A stretch of 64,000 bases of DNA from Tanytarsus gracilentus (taxonomy: Eukaryota; Arthropoda; Insecta; Diptera; Chironomidae), in NCBI GenBank assembly GCA_038502055.1, contig JAXRKN010000039.1, forward strand, positions 1,488,001 through 1,552,000, given 5' to 3'. Below the pieces are notes generated by a model. It saw nothing but the letters and a program-made list of their open reading frames with translations. It searched no databases and was not told where the DNA came from. Made by a program: the position numbers and the translations under genes. Positions 1-10,475 of this stretch are shown here, in pieces (position 1 is the first letter of the stretch; every line of letters begins with the position of its first letter).

Positions 1-178
1 AACTTCAACGCAATTTCTTTCCGACAATCTGAATTTAATTTTTTTAGAAAGTTGACACGAATACAGGGAAAATTTAATTTCATATTTTAAGTCGTTCTTA
101 CCTTGCCAACGACGATGACAACTGTGCCTTCTGAAAGTCGGCTGCCAAACGTTTAATTTCATCCCAATTTGCATCCAT
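1..178 (-). CDS. Ufl1: E3 UFM1-protein ligase 1 (UFL1), 5' end only
   Basis: UFL1 is the E3 ligase that attaches the ubiquitin-like modifier UFM1 to targets, chiefly at the ER. Two coding exons are visible. Exon 1 is 178 down to 102 and begins MDANWDEIKRLAADFQKAQL. Exon 2 is 28 down to 1 and reads on as LSERNCVEV, where the window ends. The 73-base intron has a GTAAG donor and a CAG acceptor, and the split Arg codon is phase-consistent. The start of the family is distinctive: fly and human UFL1 both carry EI-RLAADFQ-AQ followed by LSERNC-EIV. About 34 of the family's usual 750-800 residues are present. The ATG is 172 bases from the ATG of the divergent MATH-BTB gene. Confidence 0.9.
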
Positions 179-350
179 TACTGTTGGAAATTCCTTTAAT
201 TTTAAAGAATTTACAAATATACAATTTAAATTTTTTTATTTACACTGAACAGTATTCGAGTGAAGTTTGAATTTGAATTTTTAAAAACGGTTACAAAAAA
301 ATTGCAAGAAAATTTTCACTCGAAATAAGAAAAATCGCTAAAAATTAAAA
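179..350. promoter_or_regulatory. Short head-to-head intergenic region between Ufl1 and the MATH-BTB gene
   Basis: These 172 bases separate two divergent start codons and must hold both 5' UTRs and both promoters. The sequence is AT-rich and I recognise no TATA box or other named element. A shared bidirectional promoter is inferred from spacing alone. Confidence 0.4.
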
Positions 351-1182
351 ATGAGCAAGTCAGACTGGCCTAAGAGTAAAATTATTAAGACTCATATCTC
401 AAACCTCAATTGGAGCATCAAAAATTTTGGATTGCGTAAAGGATTCAACATCGGTTGCATGAACACAGAGAAAATTCGAATTGGAGAATCAAACTTTTCG
501 TGGTAAGAAATTTTCTAAAATTGAAAATCCAGTCCTAAGATTTTTCTTCAAAAGGTGGGCAGAGATCGTAAGCGAGTTGACAATTGAGAACATATATAAG
601 GACAAGAAGGTTTTGAATGTGTTGATTATGAAGGAAAAGGAGCATTATTGTTACGGGAAGTTTACCTATGACGTAAAAATTGATTTGGATCATGCAAAAC
701 CGCGTGTATTCAAGAAGATGGAAATGCTGACTCAACATATGCATAAAATTTGTCTTGGTGACCCGTATATCGATGAAGATTCAATGAGATTTCGGTTTGA
801 GATTAAGGTGTATGAGTACGACTTAACGGGCCATGAAATTAAAAGTATGAATTCAAACGACTACAAAATGAATATTCTCAAGGATTTGGATAATTTGTTG
901 AAATTTGGCATATGCTCGGACATGGAAGTTAAGGTACGAGGCAAAGGATTCCAACTTCATAAGGCAATCATGGACCGTTCACCAGAATTGCCGAGAGACC
1001 TCAATGATTCCATTAGTGCTGAGCTTTTCGAAGAGTACTTGAATTTTGTGTACACTGGCGTTTTCAAGAGAGAAATGAGAAAGAATGCTTTGGAAATGAT
1101 GAAAACTTTTGCAGAAAAACTCAAATTTGATGCTCTGGAAATTGTCTGCGAAAAAATGTTGGATGACATCACTTTTGATTGA
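351..1182 (+). CDS. Divergent MATH-BTB (speckle-type POZ-like) protein, 259 aa
   Basis: Exons are 351-502 and 555-1182, with a 52-base intron (GTAAG...AAAG) that splits a Trp codon. The N-terminal half resembles a MATH domain: a W-S-I-K-N-F strand near residue 25, then alternating hydrophobic strands to about residue 165. The C-terminal half is a BTB/POZ-like fold, with DMEVKVRGKGFQLHKAIMDRSP, then a helix ending in Y-L-N-F-V-Y-T-G-V-F and a helical tail. Proteins of this type serve as Cullin-3 adaptors that use MATH to hold substrates. The BTB part is shorter than normal: the segment usually found between HKAILAARSP-x-F and the YIYTG helix is largely missing. Substrate and Cul3 binding are therefore uncertain. 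Lineage-specific expansions of this family are common. Confidence 0.7.
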
Positions 1183-1360
1183 ACGAGATTTAACGGTTTT
1201 TTTAAATCTCACGTGTGTATTTTCACGTGACAAATTTTTAAATAAATCCCTCACTACCAGAAAACACTTTGAGAAAATTTTGGATTTTTTGTGAATAAAG
1301 TTAAGTAACGCTAAATTAAGAATATATATTTGCTGGAGATAACAAGAAAGGCATACAAAA

Positions 1361-2652
1361 ATGCTGAATCCACTTCTGGAATTCGCTTCGCGGTTCCGCC
1401 CGAAAGAAATTCACACGACAAACTTTTCGTTCAAACTCATCACTCGAATCACGGTAAACATACTGTTCTTCAGCATTATTGCGATGTTTTCATCAGCTTT
1501 TATGCTTGGGTAAGTGTTGTTTGATCGTTATTTAGCGATTTGAGGGATCTTGAAAAGATCCAGTGAGAAAATAGGTTAGAATAAATTTTAAAAAACTTCC
1601 AGAAACGTTATTGACTGCTACACTGACACGCGTCATCTCGGAAGCATAATTTCACAACGTTGTTGGGCGGAGGGTGTCTTCATAGATCGCACTATGCTCA
1701 ATACAACAGTCGGCACAAGAGTAATTTCACCAGGAGTTGGAGTTTGGCATCGCGAAGCTGAATATGTCCATCAAGCTTACTATCAATGGATTCCGCCGTT
1801 GTTAATCATTCAAGGGCTAATTTTTTACTTGCCTCGAGGTATTTGGAAGTTATTCGAGCATGAAACAATGGGAAAACTAATGGGCAAAAATGGTAAGCAA
1901 AAGTTACAGAGTTTATTAATTTTTAAGAACTCAACTAATTCTATTCTAATGCCGTAGATGGACCGCTCATGACAGAGAAGTGGAAGGAGAAACGCAATCA
2001 CCTTATTTTGTACTTGAAGAACATTAATAAGAAATATCATCGCTGCTATGTTATTAAATATTTCATATGCGAGTGCCTGAGTATAGTTTCAATCATCTTT
2101 AACATGTTTCTTTTCAAATGGGTGATTAACGATTTTTGGGTGGAATATCAACCGGCCATTGGAGCACTCGTTCACGGTGATTTGCTAAAATTCAGACAAC
2201 AATCGACGGTTTTGTTTCCACTTCAAGCCAAATGCAATTACACTTCATTCGGCAACTCGGGATCGATGGTGAATCACGATGCACTGTGCTACATGCCCTT
2301 GAACGTTGTCAACGAAAAGATTTTCGTCTTTCTCTACTTCTGGTACATCTTTATTCTCTTCTTTGCAACTCTCAATCTCATCTACTTCCTGACAATGCTC
2401 GCTTTCAATTCTCTTCGTCTCGTTGATGTTGGACGAATGTGCGAACGAACGGTTACACGACGTGATTGCAAAAAAATTAGCGGTAACGGTGATTTTGGAT
2501 TTTGGTTCACTCTTCATATCTTCCACAAAAACTTGAGCCCTGTGTTCTTTCAAGATCTGGCAAAAGAGCTTATTGAGCGAGCTGACGAGCAGAAAAGCTT
2601 CCGCAAACCGTCAAGTTCTATCAATCTGGATGATGAGGAAGAAAAATATTAA
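1361..2652 (+). CDS. Innexin family gap-junction protein, 377 aa
   Basis: Exons are 1361-1509, 1603-1892 and 1958-2652, with GT-AG introns and matching phases. Innexins form the invertebrate gap-junction channels and hemichannels. Four membrane segments are visible: about residues 20-45, one around LLIIQGLIFYLP, one around the C-L-S-I-V-S-I-I-F stretch of exon 3, and EKIFVFLYFWYIFILF. The first extracellular loop holds a Cys pair (N-V-I-D-C-Y and Q-R-C-W). It ends in the family hallmark Y-Y-Q-W-I-P-P at the second membrane helix. The second loop holds C-N-Y-T-S-F-G-N-S-G and D-A-L-C, the expected Cys pair. The protein is clearly divergent from fly Inx1-3 in its N-terminus and first loop, so I do not assign a numbered orthologue. 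Confidence 0.88.
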
Positions 2653-4018
2653 GACATGCGAAAAATCGTAATTAAATTCGCAGTTATAAAATTAAGACTG
2701 TTTCAATTTTCAATATCTCAGGTTGATATTAAAAAATTTATCTTCAGTCACTTTATTTGGTATCAATTATAATAACATCTCCATTGTTTCTTTAACTATC
2801 TAAAAAAATCTGATTAAATTCCATCATTAATGTAAGTTGAAAAAATATTTCAGAAGCAAATTAATGCCATCCTTATAAATTTAATAATTATTTGTCACTT
2901 AATTCTCATGGCATAAATCATGTATGAAAAAATTTATATGTTTAAAGATGATTCTAAAATCATTCACGGGGGAAAAATAAAATAAACTTGTTTAAAATTA
3001 ATTCCTGAAGTCCTGAATTGATTAAATAATGGTGACCCTTGAAATTTAGTGAAAATGCTTAGATTCTGAGAACTGTACTCGTATTTTTTTACCGAGCTGA
3101 GTTCTCTTCCCTAATAAACAAATAATGTCTGTAAATTAAAACACATTGCGTGTCATCGAAAAATTATATTTTTCTATGCAAAAAAAATTAACTTTTAATG
3201 ACGAAGCAGACTTCAATTTCTGATGTTTAACAATTATTTATGCGTTTCAGTTAAAAACGATGATTTCAAAAAAGGATCATCGATGCTGACGGGAATCAGT
3301 CACCGGAAGATTTGTTTCTATAGAAGCCATTCACCTTGCAGGTGAAAAATCAAATTTGAGAAGAAGTTAAAATAGTTATTGATCAAGATAACGAATGAAT
3401 ATTTAAAATTATTTAAAAGCTTTATTGACAGCGACAAACGTGTTTTCAATGAATCATTTATAAAATGCTTTCTAATACTGAAAAAGTTCATTCTTAATTT
3501 TCAAGTTTAATTTATTTAAACCTAGAAAGTTTAAGAAATGCTTACCCACGTTTTTTAATTTAATTAGAGCTGTTTTCCATTTAAATTATTTAGTTCGCTA
3601 CTCTTCTTACCACACATATCTAGAGATCGATCTGCTAAGAATTTAAAATCAAGTTTTCACAGCGGGAGTCAATTAAGCGATGATTTAACATTACACATTA
3701 TGTAATAGGAAATAAATTATAATAAGATCTTGACAGTTCCATTAGAACTCACACAAATTAACCTACTGCAATTTTTTTTATCATTTAATGCATTCGAAAA
3801 ATCAACTTTTATCTTTTTATTCAGAAAATTCAGAATTCTCTTCAACTTTCACAGTGAGTCAGTGTACAAAAATCAGCGTCACGTCGGCTGCAAAAAATGG
3901 AACATCTCGTACGCAGGAAACAAAAACAGCAAGCTAGTTTTTAGTTGCAAATCGAGTATAGTCGGTGATAGACGTTTAAGTGTTCAATAAAGCGTGGTTG
4001 AGTAGAGTTGAAGAAAAA
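2653..4018. other. Intergenic, no gene seen
   Basis: AT-rich sequence between the innexin and the first lipase. It should contain the innexin 3' UTR and the lipase promoter. A short inverted repeat, TTCACCT-TGC-AGGTGAA, lies near 3330-3346. No supportable ORF, RNA gene or complete mobile element was found. Confidence 0.6.
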
Positions 4019-5844
4019 ATGACATCAAAAATTTTGTTTCTATTTTGTGGTAAATTTAAATAATTTTTTTTAACAAAGAATTTAAATTAAATTGTTTAAA
4101 TCCCTTCAGCATTTCTTCGACTGACCAACTGCTCCATTCTAACGTCGAACTACGACAAAGTAAATGTTAAATTTTATAATGGGTAAGTTGGCATGAAATA
4201 TGATGCATGATAACATAAATGTTTTGTTTTGAGTTTACCTAAATGTGTTTGTGAAAAAATTGTCGGTCATGCTAATTATTAAATTGAACGCTTTACTATT
4301 TTATGCACGCATACAAAAAGTTAAATGCTTTTTAATTAAAAATGCAAAAAGGCATGGCAATAAAATTTTTTATGCTTTATTAAAGCCGCTTAATGCTGTT
4401 CTGATAGATTCTTGATTAAAATTTTTAAAAGTTAATTTAAATAACGTCTCTTTCTAACCCTTTCGATTTTACCTCATTAAATTCTATTAGATCGAATTAT
4501 AAAGTGTGTTAATGATTTAATTGTAGCAAACCTCTTTTACAGGTTAAATTCTCATCAATTCAATCAGTTCAGCATGCAGAATCTAACGAGACTTTTAAGT
4601 GATAACGCTTTCACTCTTCGTCGTCCGACTGTTTTGTACGTTTCTGGGTGGATGTTATCACCGACGGGCGAAACTTCAGTGCAGTTAATTGATGCGTATT
4701 TGAAATATCATGACTGTAATTTACTTCTGCTCGATTGGAGTGATTATTCTGTTGGTCTATATACGCCAGTCATGTTTAGAATTTCGAATATATCGAGGAT
4801 GGTTGGAAAGTATTTAACAAAATTGTTCAAATTTGGATTGGATGAGAAAATGTTTCACTGCGTTGGACATAGCTTTGGAGGTGATTAAAAAGAAAAGGAT
4901 TGAACACTCGGATTAAAAAAATTGGATTAAAAATTTTCAAGCTTTATTTTAAATCCTTCAGTATTATATCTAGGATTAATTTTTTAAATCCACTTATATA
5001 AAATGAAAATTAAAATTCGAGTGTCCACCCTTCCGGTAGTTTTGAGAGCTTAAAAAAATATTTTTAGCTCATTCTTGTGGAATAATTGGAAGAGAAATCC
5101 AGGAATACTCAAATGGTAGAATTAAATTAGGAAGGTGAGACCAGACAACAAATTTTAATTTATTCATATAAAATTAGTTATAAAATTCATTTGCATGCTG
5201 AGCAGAATAACTGGTTTGGATCCAGCTGGTAAGGATTATTAATTCTTTAAAAACTTTCTCCTGAATTTAAAAAAATTTTAAATCTAATTTTTTCAATTTA
5301 GGACCTCAATTTTTTCCAGCCGTTTACGAGGAACCTCTCGGCAAGAGTGATGCCGATTTTGTTGACACAATTCTTAGTGACGTATTTTTTATCGGTACAA
5401 AATATCCAACTGGTCATGCTACCTTTTTTCCTAATTATAATCAAACCCAACCGGGATGTCCAACGTTTCGTTTAGATTCTTTTCGCGATTATGTAAATGG
5501 TGAGTCATTAAATTTATTTTATATCGTTGAAGTCTCTAGCTTTATTCTAACTCTTAGATATGTGTAGCCACAATTATGCTATTCGTTATTGGGTGCGAAC
5601 ATTAAATCCAGTCAATAGTAAATTATTTCCGTCATCTATGTGCAGTGATTGGCGAAGTTTTGAAGCGCGAAAATGTGAGAGAAATCTGATGAACTATATG
5701 GGTCATTATGTCAATCAAAATAGTCACGGAGTCTTTTATCTCAAGACGTCATCATCTCATTTTTACAGCGGAGCAGAATTCTACAATTGGATACTCCGAA
5801 GAATAGGCGATCGTGCAGCGGAAGTATTTCAGTTTGACTTTTAA
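4019..5844 (+). CDS. Secreted pancreatic-type neutral lipase, tandem copy 1, 338 aa
   Basis: Seven exons: 4019-4049, 4110-4182, 4543-4880, 5068-5134, 5206-5228, 5302-5499 and 5558-5844. All have GT-AG introns with agreeing phases. The family hydrolyses triglycerides or phospholipids. Residues 1 to about 19 form a hydrophobic signal peptide (M-T-S-K-I-L-F-L-F-C...), so it is probably secreted, for example in gut. The nucleophile elbow is GHSFGAH with Ser145. The acid is in ITGLDPAGP (Asp175), and the His is in CSHNYAIRYW (His248), so the triad looks complete. V-x-S-G-W-M and L-L-D-W-S-D-Y give the usual core strands. The gene sits in tandem with a similar lipase 1.3 kb downstream. Its exon 3 is fused relative to that copy, and an extra intron cuts the LDPAG motif. 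A small inverted-repeat element sits in intron 3. Confidence 0.9.
4895..5032. mobile_element. Small AT-rich inverted-repeat element (MITE-like), copy A
   Basis: This 138-base element in intron 3 of the first lipase has imperfect terminal inverted repeats. The left end contains GAACACTCGGATTAAAA. The right end reads, on the other strand, GGACACTCGAATTTTAA. The interior is full of GGATTAA/TTAAATCC words in both orientations. No convincing target-site duplication is visible. Related ends occur at 22479, 45124 and 61952. Confidence 0.5.
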
Positions 5845-7157
5845 TCAATTTTAAGACTAATTCAGTTCTGAGGTTCAAAGCGGAAAAATACGTTAAAAAT
5901 TAAAAAGTACAAAATTTACTTTTAAATCTTAAAGTCGTTGAATATAAAATTGTCTAACGTATTTGCCACTCACCTCGAAGAAAAAAAAATACAAAGAAAT
6001 ACTATTTTTAATTATTTATTTGAGATTAATTAAGGAAAAGACTCTCTATAAGATTGAAATGAATGTCCATAATGAAAATAAAACGGTTTAATTGTAACTA
6101 ATGCAAGCTAAATGCTAAATACCTTTTACTATTGCTGCATGAACTTGATTCGCTTTATTTTCCGCAATAGTTTTTTGTCTCTCTCTATGCTGCAGTTTAC
6201 CCTTGTAAATTTGATGTTAATTGTTAGCTGAGTAGCCGGAAAAGAAATTCATTCGACTTTCCTTGTTAATGTTTGATTTTTAAGTGAAACAATATTTTCC
6301 GTCCGAATTTCGTGAAGATTAATTATTTGGTAATTTCAGACCTCTCAGTAAGTAATTGCTACTGTAGCATACACAAAAAAAGGAACAAACCATCAGTCAT
6401 TGACGATGAGCATGTAGCAAAATGTTCAAAATCTTTTTCCCATGATCTTAGCTATTAATAACTTCCTGATGAGTTAATGATCTATTTTTCGCATATTTTT
6501 GCGACACCATGGTGAGCTGTATCGATGTTGACCTCAACTACCGCTTTCAATCTCAATTAAGATTTAGACAGTTAAATCCGATTTAATTGCATCAAGATTT
6601 AATTTGCAAATTCTCGATCAGAACTGTCAGAAAATCAATTGCGAAACGTATCTAGATAATTTTTCTAGCCATGCCATGCTTCCTCGTCGAATTTTTAAAA
6701 TGGAAATGGGGGTCGCTAGTGAGTTGTGTCTTGCTCTGATGAGTTTAAAGAAAATGAAAGTGAATTAGATCTTGAAATTAAAAGGTATGTAAAAAATTAA
6801 ATCGTATGATTTATTTTTCATATTAGATTAAATTTTAAAATTTAAAATGTAATAATAATTTTTTATTCAAATTTAATAAGTTTGATTGCGATTACAGCTA
6901 AATTTACAGCAAATTATGTTCGATTAAAAAAAATGATAAGATGAGAATACAAAAATTACGTAATTAATGACCGCCGAATTAAATTTATTTCTTTGCGCAA
7001 CAATTAGCGTGAGCACGCTGCTCAGAAACTTAAAAATTCTGAGCGTAAGATTGGCTCGAACAGCAATTTTTAGATCAGTTACCAAAACACGCTCAGCAGC
7101 ATCGGACGGCTCGAAAAGAATTTTAAGAACTCGCAAATATTCAATCGTATGTGAACT
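5845..7157. other. Intergenic between the two lipase genes, no gene seen
   Basis: AT-rich spacer containing the 3' end of lipase copy 1 and the promoter of copy 2. ORFs here are short and show no protein-like composition. A few TTAAATCC-type words occur near 6560-6600. Nothing else could be supported. Confidence 0.6.
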
Positions 7158-8683
7158 ATGAAACGCTTCATAGCTACAGTTTTGTGTCTTGCCGGTAAAA
7201 AAACTCAAAAAAAAGAGAATAAATTAATCTTGAAAATTACTTGCAAATTTTTTGAATTTTTTAGCGCTTGTGGAATTAAGTTTGGAGGCCAAAAGTAACG
7301 GAAAAAGTTTTGATAAAGTGAATTTAAGATTTTATCATGGGTGTGTGCAAAAAAAATTTGATTATAAAAAATGGAAGTGATGGAATTAATTAGGATTACA
7401 ATTATCATTCAGAAAATTATCTAAAAATTAAGTTCCTGAAAATCGTTTTGTTTAAAATCAAACTGGAAACAAAAACTAATTACAAATTCTTTACAGCCAT
7501 AATGCAAATATTTACACAAAGTATTACAATCCCAACATTACTCAACTTTTATCCCACAAATCCTTCGACTTTAATCTACCAACCATGATTTTTATATCAG
7601 GTAATTTTAAAATTAATGAAAATCCTCAAAAATTAAACCGTTAAATTATTTAGGCTGGATTCAAGCGCCATACGGTGACACAAGTCATCAGCTAATCGAT
7701 GCATACATAAGACGAGGCGATCATAATATCCTTGTTTTGGATTGGAGTGATTATTCTGTCGGCCTTTACACACACGTTATGTTCAAAATGTCTAAAATGT
7801 CTCGACTCATGGGTCGAAGCATGACAAAGCTCTTCAATAAGGGCTTGAGCGATAAACGGCTGCATTGTGTTGGACACAGTTTTGGTAAGTGAGCGTAGGA
7901 AATGCAAGGTAAAAATTTTAATCAACTTTAATTTGCTCGCGCGGCAGGTGCACATTCATGCGGAATTATTGGAAGAGAAGTTCAGACATTTTCTAATGGG
8001 AAATTCAAGTTAGGAAGGTTTGTCACGTTTCACTACCGGTATAAATTTTATTGTACCAATTAACGCTCAATTACTACACAGAATTACTGGCCTGGATCCG
8101 GCTGGTCCGAATTTTTTTCCGCCTGTTTACGAAAATCCACTGAGCCCAAAAGACGGAAATTTTGTGGACACAATTCAAAGTGACAATTTTTTTATTGGAA
8201 CTGCCGTGTCATTGGGTCATGTGAGCTTCTATCCTAATAATGGAACAGTCCAGCCCGGTTGCGCGCCGTTGAGACTAAACAGCTTTTTTGATTTTATTAC
8301 AGGTGAGAAATAATTTTTAAAATTTTTATACTTTTTAAATCCCGTTTCTTTAGAATGAATTTTAATTTTTATTTAAATTTTCTTTACTTGTTTTTCCAGT
8401 CTGGTGCAGCCATCAAAATGCCGTTCGTTATTTTACCGACACGCTAAATCCCAAATATAGTAAAATTTATCCCAGCTTTCAATGTACAAATTATAAAGAA
8501 TTTAAAGGCGGCAAATGCCAGAATAATCCCATTAATTATATGGGCATAGATGCCGATCCTAATGTTCAAGGAAAATTCTACATAGATATTAAAACTCAAG
8601 AATCTCACGATAGTTTAGAACTTTATAATTTTGTACTTGGTCGAATTGGTAAAACATTACTTGACATTTTACACTTACGGTAA
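7158..8683 (+). CDS. Secreted pancreatic-type neutral lipase, tandem copy 2, 340 aa
   Basis: Exons are 7158-7194, 7265-7340, 7497-7600, 7654-7884, 7948-8017, 8082-8302 and 8400-8683, all phase-consistent. A signal peptide opens the protein (M-K-R-F-I-A-T-V-L-C-L-A-A). The catalytic triad is visible: Ser148 in GHSFGAH, Asp178 in ITGLDPAGP and His251 in CSHQNAVRYF. The protein is strongly similar along its length to the upstream lipase, including LDWSDYSVGLYT and CGIIGRE, so the two arose by tandem duplication. The final exon can either read to the stop at 8681 or splice at 8648|GT to a short exon at 9560-9600. AATAAA lies just after each stop. The substrate is not predictable from sequence. 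Confidence 0.9.
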
Positions 8684-9559
8684 ATAAAAAAAATTTAAAC
8701 TAAATCTCGTGTTAATGTGCTTGCGGGCATAAGTTCATCGACTTCCGATATCATGCGCTATGTTTACAGAAATCATGTGGCGAAAAAAAAGTGTCTGTGC
8801 TTGAGATATTTTACGAGTATTTTTTCGTTTATCTAGGTGTTGCTTGTTGAGTCTTAATTTCAATTATAATTAATAAAATCCGACGAGTGGTTTTTAATAA
8901 CAAAGAGTTCTTAATTAGTATTTAAAATTTGTTACTAAAATTCTGCTTTATCTGAAAAACATTTCAAATAATTATGAAGATCTTTTTTGAAGGTGATGAT
9001 GGCGATTTTAATATAGAACCACCTTTGGATATGTGATAAAAAGTCTGAACAATAGAATTTTATTTAAAAGTCATGCAAGGAGTGCTATACTGGTGATGTA
9101 ATAAAATAAAAATATAAAGATGTGCATTAGCGTTTGACTTTTTTGCAACTTAAAATACAAAAAAAAATTCAAGCTAAAAACCTGAATATAAAGATTGAAA
9201 AGTAATACGGATCTAAACGTTTTTTTGAAATAAATTTTTTTTACGATGCAGCCAAGACAAGTGTCTAGACAAAAGTACTATGATGAAGAAAAAAAATTAT
9301 CTTGACAAATTGCATTTCATTCTAACTCCTAAAAATTAAGCTTTTAACACTTTTTTTGCCAATTTAAACATTAATGAGCTCTAAGTATTTACAATTCACT
9401 TTTCGGTCGATAAACTCTCATAAATTACCTTTTAAATCGCCAATTTATATTTGACTACCGTTTTTGCTTTAAAAGGTTATTTAAATCCATAAAAAATATC
9501 GGAAAAATTTAATCGTGCAAAATTCAAATTTTATAACGGTTTAATTTCATTTGTTTCAG

Positions 9560-9600
9560 GACCACCTGCCGAAGATTTAAAACTTTATTCTTGCCATTGA
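9560..9600 (+). CDS. Probable alternative last exon of lipase copy 2
   Basis: A pyrimidine-rich acceptor (TTTGTTTCAG) precedes this short stretch. An in-frame donor lies inside the previous exon at 8648|GTAAAAC. Joining them keeps phase and replaces the tail after R-I-G (K-T-L-L-D-I-L-H-L-R) with PPAEDLKLYSCH and a stop. The new tail resembles the end of lipase copy 1 (RIG-DRAAEVFQF) at least as well as the unspliced one. AATAAA follows within 10 bases of the stop. The intron would be 911 bases. Which form is the main one cannot be told from DNA. Confidence 0.45.
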
Positions 9601-9646
9601 CCTAAATAAATTTGTTTCATTCCTAACCTACGACAATAATAAAAAA

Positions 9647-9680
9647 AGCCGACTCCGATTGAGTCGTGCAATATTCGGCT
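9647..9680. repeat. Nested GC-rich inverted repeat just downstream of the alternative lipase exon
   Basis: AGCCGA (9647-9652) pairs with TCGGCT (9675-9680). Inside it, CGACTC (9650-9655) pairs with GAGTCG (9661-9666) around a 5-base loop. The two stems share bases and so compete. It stands out in a region that is otherwise very AT-rich. It lies about 45 bases after the alternative stop, where it could mark the 3' end of that transcript, but this is inference. Confidence 0.35.
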
Positions 9681-10475
9681 GTTAGATCTTGTGTCTGTTG
9701 CTGGTGAATATTTTTCAAAGCTGTTCGTTCGTTGACACGCCGAATCCTAAACGGGAAGATCGTGACCACCAAAAACAAAAAATGATCCATTATGCAATAT
9801 TAAATTAAAAGCTCCGAAATTGGGAGCTTTGATACTAAAGATGATGTCATGTTGGTGCGAGCTTTTACAAGAATTTTTAAATTCAGAAGCTTTTGAATTG
9901 ATCTCATTGAAATTTCTGGAGAATGGAAATGGATGAAACTGAATTAATTTTTTTTTGCTTACAAACAATTTTCTCAAATTTGAGTTGAAATTTAGATGCA
10001 CCGGGAAACTAAATGAAAATATTCGAGAGATGCATTGAGATTCTTTGTTTTTGATTTTCAGCTTAGAAATTGGCATTCGTTAGATTTGTCGTCGATGAGT
10101 GGAAAAAAATTAATAATTCTATGTGTGGACCGTAAACTTGAAAATTTAATCTAATCTTTTAGTTGTATAACGTATAATTAAAATTTAAAAATTAATAGTG
10201 GAGCTTTAAAAGAAAATTTTGCAAACAAAAGCTTAAAAAATTTTTCAAATATTTTTTCTCTATTTAATTAAGTTAAGTTCAATCATAGATTAAATTTCTT
10301 GTAAATTTAAATCATTTAAATTATAAATTTATGCAATTGCCCTACGTGCCACAGAAGCCCTACACAATTTTACAGCTGAATTCACCAACACACTCAAAAT
10401 AAATTTCACAAAAACATAAAAGATCAACTCAAAAAAATATCGAGAGAATTTCTTTTCTAATTTTATTCAATAAAG

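Larger units (their letters stand above)
8684..10475. other. Intergenic, apart from a likely alternative lipase exon
   Basis: AT-rich region between lipase copy 2 and proteasome alpha-7. It contains the alternative lipase exon at 9560-9600 and a short hairpin at 9647-9680. The 5' UTR of the proteasome gene probably begins near 10360-10470. No other gene was found. Confidence 0.55.

Noticed and set aside
6924..7208. 94-codon minus-strand frame upstream of lipase copy 2
   Set aside because: Composition is typical of AT-rich noise, there are no family motifs, and it overlaps the lipase promoter and first exon.
9747..10076. 109-codon minus-strand frame between lipase 2 and proteasome alpha-7
   Set aside because: Low complexity, Ser/Phe/Lys-rich translation of AT-rich DNA, with no supporting features.
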